This document shows, in pieces, positions 1 through 4,479 of a DNA stretch of 7,621 nt. Numbering within the stretch: position 1 is the stretch's first letter; the number at the start of each line of letters is the position of its first letter. The stretch is from the NCBI GenBank assembly GCA_019746355.1, contig JAIESC010000152.1:1-7621 (forward strand), written 5' to 3'. Source of the DNA: Xanthobacteraceae bacterium (GTDB lineage Bacteria; Pseudomonadota; Alphaproteobacteria; Rhizobiales; Xanthobacteraceae). A program made the translations under genes and the position numbers. The notes under the pieces were generated by a model that was not told where the DNA came from, searched no databases, and worked only from the letters and a program-made list of their open reading frames with translations.

Positions 1-329
1 GGCGTGTCGCCGAAAATGACCAGAACGTCGTCGGCGCCCTGCTCCAGGGCCGCGCGCGCGGCCAGCACCGCATGCGCCGTGCCACGCCGCTCGCGCTGCA
101 CGAAGATCTGTGCGCCAGGCACTTCGGCCCGCGCCGCGGCGGCAACGTCTTCGCGGTCCGGCCCGACCACCACGGCGGTCGTGGCGCCGCCGGCCGCCCG
201 CAGCGCCGCCAGCACATGGCCCATCAGCGAAAGGCCCGCGACGGTGTGCAGCACCTTCGGCCGCGACGACCGCATGCGGGTGCCCTCGCCGGCTGCGAGC
301 ACGATGGCAAGGCACGTCCGTGCGCTCAT
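1..329 (-). CDS. glmU: Bifunctional GlmU (GlcNAc-1-P uridylyltransferase / GlcN-1-P acetyltransferase), N-terminal part
   Basis: Only the first 109 codons are inside the window; the gene continues past the left edge. The protein starts [19 protein letters not shown] and shows the nucleotidyltransferase signature [18 protein letters not shown] at residues 11-28 (phosphate-binding glycine loop, R and the PKVLH lysine). Further on it has VVVGPD, a QxERxGTAHAV segment ([11 protein letters not shown], uracil/substrate pocket) and the start of the metal-binding FGDTP motif at the edge. This is the pyrophosphorylase domain of GlmU, which makes cytoplasmic UDP-N-acetylglucosamine for peptidoglycan and lipopolysaccharide; the C-terminal left-handed beta-helix acetyltransferase domain is not visible. 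The ATG at 329-327 is chosen because the family motif begins about ten residues after the start. It overlaps the stop of a 5-codon upstream frame (ATGA), and the Shine-Dalgarno lies in front of that frame. A stand-alone nucleotidyltransferase is possible but the PKVLH/GTAHAV combination favours GlmU. Confidence 0.93.
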   Translation of the reverse strand, partial: MSARTCLAIVLAAGEGTRMRSSRPKVLHTVAGLSLMGHVLAALRAAGGATTAVVVGPDREDVAAAARAEVPGAQIFVQRERRGTAHAVLAARAALEQGADDVLVIFGDT

Positions 330-355
330 TGGCGGGTACTCATTGATTCCCTTCC
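326..355 (-). promoter_or_regulatory. glmU translation initiation region: Shine-Dalgarno plus 5-codon upstream frame
   Basis: On the minus strand a strong Shine-Dalgarno-like GGAAGGGA (355-348) precedes an ATG at 343-341 by 4 nt (6 nt from GGAAGG). That ATG opens the frame ATG AGT ACC CGC CAA TGA (MSTRQ, stop at 328-326). The stop overlaps the glmU ATG (329-327) as ATGA, the classic layout for translational coupling. The purine tract is 18 nt from the glmU ATG, too far for ordinary pairing, and nothing closer looks like a Shine-Dalgarno. Seen: the frame, spacing and overlap. Inferred: ribosomes load at 343 and reinitiate at glmU. Alternatively the upstream ATG is incidental. Confidence 0.5.
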
Positions 356-591
356 GCGTTTCCGGGGCCGTCATAACCGAGCACACTTCAAGAAAAAAGC
401 GCGCCGGCGGGAAAACTCCGAGGAGGTTCCTTCCGGGCGAATCTGCTAATGGATTCAATGAACTGATTCGGACTCTTGTTCAGACTCCTGTTCAGTTCGA
501 ACTCCTGCGGGTCTCAAGAACGCGGAAAGCGGTGGGGAACGTGGCCGCGAGGGAGATGGGCGCAGTTGCGCCGGCACAGCGGACGTTTCGG
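330..591. promoter_or_regulatory. Divergent intergenic region between glmU and the SPOR-like gene
   Basis: This 262-nt spacer must carry the promoters of both divergent genes. It has an A-run with GC-rich flanks (about 390-412) and a purine AGGAGG at 421-426 not followed closely by a usable start. A small repeat cluster lies at 472-507: ACTCTTGTTCAG (472-483) directly followed by ACTCCTGTTCAG (484-495), then a third ACTCCTG (501-507). A perfect 10-bp palindrome AGTTCGAACT (494-503) overlaps the last two. I see no convincing -35/-10 pair for either gene. The repeats could be an operator, but nothing identifies the regulator. Confidence 0.4.
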
Positions 592-1494
592 ATGCGGGAA
601 TTCTTTCGGATCTTTGTCTGGGGCACGGTCGCGGCGGTGTCGCTGACGCTTGCGATCTTTGCCGGCTCGACCGAGGCGGGATCGGACCGCGCCCGGCATG
701 CGGCCCTGCAGCTCCGCGAGGTCGTCATGCCGTCCGGCGTCAAGCCCGCCAAGCCGCTCGACGCCGTCGAAGGCCGCAAGCTTGCCGAAACCGTGCGCGT
801 GCTCGCCGCCGACCGGGAACGGCTCCTTGCGCGCATTGCGACACTCGAGAACAACGTCGACGACATCACCGGCTCGATCAAGCGCGTCGAACGGGCCGCC
901 CGTCCGGTGCCGACGACGATCGAGCAGCCGTTCTCGCCGGTGACGGCATTGCCGCCGCAGCCGCCGCTACCGGCAAAGCCGCAACCGGCGCTGGCTGCGG
1001 CTCCGCCAGCGCAAGCGCCGCCCACGGTTGCCGCGCCGCCGCCGCCAGTCACCGCCGCCATGCCTCCCGCCCGCCTGCCCCCGGAGCAAGTCACGGCCAG
1101 CATCACCCCGCAGCACGACAGCCGGGATAACGCCCTGGACCAGACGCAAGACGCCGCGCCGGCCGCGCCCGAAACCGCGCCGGCGCAAGCCGCCACGCCG
1201 CCCAACCGGGTGACCCGGCGGCAGTTCGGGCTCGACCTTGGCGGCGCGGCCACCGAGGATGCGCTGCGCCCGGTCTGGACCACGGCGCTGCGCCGTCACA
1301 ACGCGCTGCTGCAAAGTCTTCGGCCGCTGGTGCTGAGCCGCGCGCATCCGCGCGGCGGTGGCGTTGAATACCGCCTGATTGCCGGGCCCATCGCCAACGC
1401 CGCCAAGGCCGCGCGCTATTGCGCGGCGATCACCGGCACCGGCGGCGTCTGCCAGCCGACGATGTACGACGGGCAGAAGCTCGCGAGCCACTGA
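592..1494 (+). CDS. Membrane-anchored Pro/Ala-rich protein with C-terminal SPOR-like domain
   Basis: A 300-residue protein. Residues 5-24 (FRIFVWGTVAAVSLTLAIFA) form an uncleaved-looking N-terminal membrane anchor. Residues 57-103 are Glu/Arg/Leu-rich and look like a short coiled coil. Residues 104-205 are a Pro/Ala-rich linker (PPQPPLPAKPQP and similar) suited to crossing the periplasm. Residues 211-296 resemble the SPOR-like module of alphaproteobacteria: FGLDLGGAATEDALRPVW, then EYRLIAGPIANAAKAARYC and CQPTMYDGQKLA, with two cysteines (277 and 287). SPOR domains bind denuded peptidoglycan glycans at division sites, so a cell-envelope role is inferred; the precise function is unknown. Start choice is uncertain: ATG 592 puts the anchor right at the N terminus, while ATG 556 and GTG 541 are in frame upstream, with purine-rich tracts placed too close to either. 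The same frame is open from position 4, but the part before 541 is antisense to glmU and not protein-like. It probably heads an operon with the gene at 1546. Confidence 0.8.
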   Translation: MREFFRIFVWGTVAAVSLTLAIFAGSTEAGSDRARHAALQLREVVMPSGVKPAKPLDAVEGRKLAETVRVLAADRERLLARIATLENNVDDITGSIKRVERAARPVPTTIEQPFSPVTALPPQPPLPAKPQPALAAAPPAQAPPTVAAPPPPVTAAMPPARLPPEQVTASITPQHDSRDNALDQTQDAAPAAPETAPAQAATPPNRVTRRQFGLDLGGAATEDALRPVWTTALRRHNALLQSLRPLVLSRAHPRGGGVEYRLIAGPIANAAKAARYCAAITGTGGVCQPTMYDGQKLASH

Positions 1495-1545
1495 ACCCTG
1501 CCGGCGAACTTTCATGGGAGCGCGCTTTGCGGCAAGGTGCGCGGC

Positions 1546-1926
1546 ATGAACCGGCCGCCCTACCGCCCCACCCCGCGCCAGGCCGCAGGCCTTGCCGTCA
1601 TCGCCATCGCCGCCCTCGCCTATGGCTTCGCCATGCGCTACGGCGTGATCCAGAATTCCGCCATCGGCATCGCCTGCGAGAACTCCGGGACGAGTTGGCT
1701 TTGCGCGAGCCGCCGCACCGCGATTGCGCTGTTTCAGCCGCAGGCGTTCGGGATCGTCGCGTTGGGCGCTGCGGTGCTGAACCTGATGCGTCCGTCGTTC
1801 ATTCCGTTTGCCGTCACGCTGCTCGCCGCCGGCGCCGGCATCGTGCTCTACAACACGGCGCTGTCGTCGCTTGCGGTCGCGGTGCTGATCTTCAGCCTGG
1901 CGCGGCCCGCGTCCGCAGAAGGCTGA
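1546..1926 (+). CDS. Small multi-pass membrane protein, function unknown
   Basis: A 126-residue hydrophobic protein that I do not recognise by name. It has a basic N terminus (MNRPPYRPTPRQ), then about four hydrophobic stretches: residues 13-30 (AAGLAVIAIAALAYGFAM), about 59-80 (IALFQPQAFGIVALGAAVLNLM), about 84-101 and 103-119. Two cysteines at about residues 44 and 53 flank a polar loop (ACENSGTSWLCASRR). The ATG at 1546 is preferred over the in-frame GTG at 1537 because AAGGTG (1534-1539) sits 6 nt in front of it. It follows the SPOR-like gene by 51 nt with no terminator between, so the two are probably cotranscribed. Its last 35 nt overlap the 3' end of the convergent ndvC-like gene. Codon usage is GC-rich like its neighbours, which argues for a real gene. 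No catalytic motif is visible. Confidence 0.72.
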   Translation: MNRPPYRPTPRQAAGLAVIAIAALAYGFAMRYGVIQNSAIGIACENSGTSWLCASRRTAIALFQPQAFGIVALGAAVLNLMRPSFIPFAVTLLAAGAGIVLYNTALSSLAVAVLIFSLARPASAEG

Positions 1927-3511
1927 AGACGAGCCCGGCGAGCGTTGCCGCAAACCACAGCGCCTGCCAGTTGGCGAGCGTCTCGTTCCAGACGATGAAG
2001 GCCGCGCATAGCGCGAGAACCGCCGCGGCCAAGGTTTCGGCGAGCGGCCGCGCTCCCTTCCGGCGCGGCACCAACGACAGCAAAACGAACGGCACGATCG
2101 CCGACGTCATCGGCGCGAACGGAAAATCGCGATAGCGCGGATCGAACGACAGTGCCAGCGCCGACTGCACCGCGAGCGCCACCAGCGCGACAAACAGCAG
2201 CCCGAGCGCGAACGCCGGCCGATCGGGTGTCCGCTGCGATTTCGCGCCGACGATCTGATTGAACGCCGGCAAGGTTCGCGAGGTCGCGAGCGCCACCGCG
2301 CCCGCGACCGGCGCAAGAACGGCGACGGCGGCAAAGGCGAGCGAACGTGTCCAGCCGCCGATGCCGAGGCTTTCCAGCGGGATGTTCTCGACCGTCCAGC
2401 CGACGAATACGCCGGCCACGGCGGCGTTCAACGCAATCGCGCCCCAAGTCCGGCTCCACGCCACATTGTCGGGCGCATCGCGATCGGACGCGCGGCGCCG
2501 TACCAGCATCGCCGCGGCAAACACGACGGCTGCGAGCACGACACCGCCCGCGGCCTGCCACGGCCAGTTCGGATGGTTCGACACCGGCGCGCCCCAGACG
2601 AATTTCTGCCGCCGCGACGCGTCCTCGAACATGCCCCAGTGGCCGCCGACGGTGCCTTCGAGAAAGCGCTTCCACGGCTGATCGAATGCCTCGATCAGAT
2701 TGACGTGAAATCCATCCTGCTTGCCGCGCCTGAGCAGCTCGGCGAGGACGAAGGCCTGCGTTGCCGGCGACGGCAGCGCGCCTTCGCGCATGCGGCCCGC
2801 GCTCGGCCAGCCGAATTCGCCGATCACGATTTCCTTGCCGGGAAAAACCTCCGCCACGTGCTTGCGGATCGAGGCGACGTGATCGGCGGCCTCTGCCGCC
2901 GCGATCGGATCGTCCTCCCAGTACGGCAGGATGTGCACGGTGACGAAATCGACCGCGCCCGCGAGCTCGCGATTGCGAACCCAGAACTCCCAGACGTCGG
3001 CATAGGTCACCGGCGCCTTCACTTTTGATTTCACGCTCGTGATGTATTCGCGAAGCTTTTCGGCCGACACCTCGCCGCGCAGCAGCGCCTCGTTGCCGAC
3101 GATCACCGCGCGCACGGTGTCGGGAAACTTGTTGGCGAGCGCAATGCCGGTGGTGAGCTGATACTGCGTGCGGTCGGGGAAGCTCGACACCCAGAGCCCG
3201 AGCAGCACTTTCAGGCCATGCCGCTGCGCAATTTCCGGAATCTGATCGAGTCCCAGATCGACCGAATAGATGCGGATGCAGTCGGTGATCTTGGAAAGCT
3301 GCGCCAGGTCCTCGTCGATCTGTTCGGCAGCGATCCTGGTGGAGAGATCGAGCGGCGTCTGGGCGCTGCGAAATGGCGCATAAGACACGCAGTATAGCCG
3401 TTCGCCCGGATCGAGCGGCGACGGCGGCATCGAAACGCCGGCGCCCAGCCACCACCACGACACAACGATGACAGCAGCCACCAAAGTGAACAGACTGACA
3501 GCTTTACGCAT
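1892..3511 (-). CDS. ndvC: NdvC-like membrane-bound GH17 family beta-glucan transglycosylase
   Basis: The 539-residue protein has an N-terminal signal anchor (about 3-21), a periplasmic GH17-type domain (about 34-312) and some seven further membrane helices (about 318-532). GH17 landmarks are clear: VIVGNE with the acid/base Glu at 141, HILPYWE at about 193-199, and IGEFGWPSAG with the nucleophile Glu at 232, followed by EAFDQPWK. Both catalytic glutamates are present, so activity is expected. There is no GT2 domain, which fits a remodelling enzyme. In Bradyrhizobium, ndvC mutants make cyclic beta-glucan lacking the 1,6 linkages, so the inferred job is adding beta-1,6 branches in the periplasm. 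The ATG at 3511 gives an anchor starting MRKAVSLFTLVAAV; an in-frame GTG at 3562 would give 556 residues, nearer the roughly 62 kDa I recall for NdvC. Neither has a well-spaced Shine-Dalgarno. It is divergent from the NdvD-like gene. The symbol rests on domain content and gene order, not on alignment. Confidence 0.85.
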   Translation of the reverse strand: MRKAVSLFTLVAAVIVVSWWWLGAGVSMPPSPLDPGERLYCVSYAPFRSAQTPLDLSTRIAAEQIDEDLAQLSKITDCIRIYSVDLGLDQIPEIAQRHGLKVLLGLWVSSFPDRTQYQLTTGIALANKFPDTVRAVIVGNEALLRGEVSAEKLREYITSVKSKVKAPVTYADVWEFWVRNRELAGAVDFVTVHILPYWEDDPIAAAEAADHVASIRKHVAEVFPGKEIVIGEFGWPSAGRMREGALPSPATQAFVLAELLRRGKQDGFHVNLIEAFDQPWKRFLEGTVGGHWGMFEDASRRQKFVWGAPVSNHPNWPWQAAGGVVLAAVVFAAAMLVRRRASDRDAPDNVAWSRTWGAIALNAAVAGVFVGWTVENIPLESLGIGGWTRSLAFAAVAVLAPVAGAVALATSRTLPAFNQIVGAKSQRTPDRPAFALGLLFVALVALAVQSALALSFDPRYRDFPFAPMTSAIVPFVLLSLVPRRKGARPLAETLAAAVLALCAAFIVWNETLANWQALWFAATLAGLVFSLLRTRAAPG

Positions 3512-3728
3512 CCAAAAACGGCCCGCGTGTTCCTTGTTGCCGCGCTCCAAACTGGTCAGCACGGTGCGACACTTTAATCAAGCGCGCGGCTGACGCTGGA
3601 CAAAGCGATAAGATTTGCCAAATTCAACCAACAAAAATATTCGGCCGGCTGAGCCGCAAATCGGACCTATTCGTTGTACAGATAGCGCGACGATCCAATC
3701 GCGAAACTCAAACAACAAACCGACGCCC
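3512..3728. promoter_or_regulatory. Divergent ndvC/ndvD intergenic region
   Basis: This spacer is richer in A and T than its surroundings (for example CAACAAAAATATTC near 3629-3642), as expected for a divergent promoter region. It contains the 11-bp inverted repeat CGGCTGAGCCG (3646-3656), a possible operator half-site pair. On the minus strand, TTGTCC followed after 17 nt by TGATTA (about 3604 down to 3576) is a weak promoter candidate for the ndvC side; on the plus strand TTGTAC (3674-3679) could be a -35 but no good -10 follows. If the NdvD-like protein starts at the in-frame TTG at 3615 instead of ATG 3729, half of this region is coding. Confidence 0.35.
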
Positions 3729-4304
3729 ATGTCCTCCCTTCCGCGCCTAAGCCTCGCTGCACTGTTCGCAGCCTCTATTCTGCTCGTTCCGGCGCTGGCC
3801 CAAACCCAGGCCCAGGAAGCCAAACCCGCTGAGAGCAAGGGCGGCGACAAGCCGGCACAGGCCCAGCCCGACGCGGATGCCCAGCGGCGGGTGGACGAGT
3901 TCGCCGAGGCCGCCCGCCAGGTCAGCGGCCCGGCCGGCAACGCCGAATGCGTCTGGCTCGGCCGCCGGGTGGTTGGGCTCCTCTACCGCGACGACATGGA
4001 CACCGCTTTTCGGCATCTCGACCTCTACGACCGGTTCGGCTGTCCGGGACCGCACATTCAATCGGCATTCCGCTGCGTTGTTCGGCAGGGCGCCAGCATC
4101 GATCAGAAGAAGCCGGAAACCCTGAACGCCCGCGTTCATACCTGCTGGCTGAACCCCGGCTCAGGAACGGCCACCGCCGCGGCAACGGCACCCGGTGCCG
4201 CTTCAGCAGCGGCCGCCCCCGCGGCAACCCAAGGTGCCGCCCCGGCGCCGGCGACCCCGCCGATGCCGCCGAGTGCGAAGCCGCCAGGAACCTCCAACCG
4301 TTAA
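3729..4304 (+). CDS. ndvD: NdvD-like exported four-cysteine protein, accessory to cyclic glucan synthesis
   Basis: A 191-residue protein with a signal peptide (MSSLPRLSLAALFAASILLV, cleavage probable after PALA or QAQ at 24-28). A charged, Ala/Gln-rich linker (about 29-55) leads into a compact domain (about 56-142) containing four cysteines at 74, 105, 116 and 139, in the contexts AECVWLGRR, FGCPG, FRCVV and HTCW. An Ala/Pro-rich tail follows (about 143-187). The even cysteine count in an exported domain suggests two disulfides. I know no enzymatic motif here. Placement between ndvC and ndvB matches ndvD of Bradyrhizobium, a one-membrane-segment protein of about 26 kDa needed for in vivo glucan production but not for membrane synthesis in vitro. 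The assignment rests on position and type, not a recognised sequence match. The ATG at 3729 has no Shine-Dalgarno; an in-frame TTG at 3615 would give 229 residues (about 24 kDa) with the hydrophobic segment as an internal anchor. Confidence 0.72.
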   Translation: MSSLPRLSLAALFAASILLVPALAQTQAQEAKPAESKGGDKPAQAQPDADAQRRVDEFAEAARQVSGPAGNAECVWLGRRVVGLLYRDDMDTAFRHLDLYDRFGCPGPHIQSAFRCVVRQGASIDQKKPETLNARVHTCWLNPGSGTATAAATAPGAASAAAAPAATQGAAPAPATPPMPPSAKPPGTSNR

Positions 4305-4375
4305 GCACGTTGATGGCACGGTGTGTGCGTTGGGCACGTCATGGGGCGCCGTCATCAATTCGCCATCAGAGTGGG

Positions 4376-4381
4376 TATATA
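4376..4381 (+). promoter_or_regulatory. Candidate -10 box for ndvB
   Basis: TATATA stands out in the otherwise GC-rich 174-nt gap between the NdvD-like gene and ndvB. The preceding GTGGG resembles an extended -10, with TG at 4372-4373. No good -35 lies 17 nt upstream (CATCAA at 4353-4358). If used, transcription would begin near 4387-4389, about 90 nt before the ndvB ATG and at or next to the ATG of the possible leader frame. The gap has no terminator-like hairpin with a T-run after the ndvD-like gene, so read-through from ndvD is also likely. Confidence 0.35.
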
Positions 4382-4386
4382 GTCAC

Positions 4387-4479
4387 ATGGCCTCGATAGA
4401 GGTGTGCTGCTCCGCAGCTATGGCCCTCCCAGGGGACGGGAAGGCGCCTAGGTTCTCAAGCCCCGCTTGGTTGCTCTGA
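4387..4479 (+). promoter_or_regulatory. ndvB leader: 30-codon upstream frame ending in TGATG, with small hairpins
   Basis: An ATG at 4387 opens a 30-codon frame (MASIEVCCSAAM at its start, PAWLL at its end) whose TGA (4477-4479) overlaps the ndvB ATG as TGATG, a geometry used for coupled translation. The ndvB ATG has no nearby Shine-Dalgarno; the nearest purine tract, GGGACGGGAAGG (about 4433-4444), is about 35 nt away. The same RNA could form CCTC-GATA-GAGG (4391-4402) and GCTGC-TCC-GCAGC (4406-4418). The leader frame itself has no Shine-Dalgarno, and the peptide resembles nothing I know, so it may be incidental. Listed as a regulatory leader, not a gene. Confidence 0.4.

Noticed and set aside
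390..412. GC-rich stretch followed by a T-run on the minus strand, terminator-like
   Set aside because: The palindromes have no loop and no gene ends there; it lies upstream of glmU, where a terminator would make little sense without attenuation evidence.
421..466. AGGAGG followed by the mini-frame ATG GAT TCA ATG AAC TGA at 449
   Set aside because: The purine motif is 22 nt from the ATG and the frame has five codons; no support as a leader.
478..493. Possible alphaproteobacterial LexA (SOS) box, GTTC repeated
   Set aside because: The family consensus is GTTC-N7-GTTC; here the spacing is 8 (478-481 and 490-493), and the third GTTC (495-498) does not fix it.
4..540. Upstream extension of the SPOR-like frame to position 4
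   Set aside because: The extension is antisense to glmU, Arg/Ser/Ala-rich, and lies before the membrane anchor; the real start is at 541, 556 or 592.
1848..3458. Long 536-codon minus-strand frame overlapping ndvC
   Set aside because: Arg/Ala-rich low-information protein in a different frame of the ndvC-like gene; a shadow frame of GC-rich coding DNA.
4305..4375. Terminator or attenuator after the NdvD-like gene
   Set aside because: Only short imperfect inverted repeats (GGCG/CGCC) and no T-run; read-through to ndvB seems likelier.
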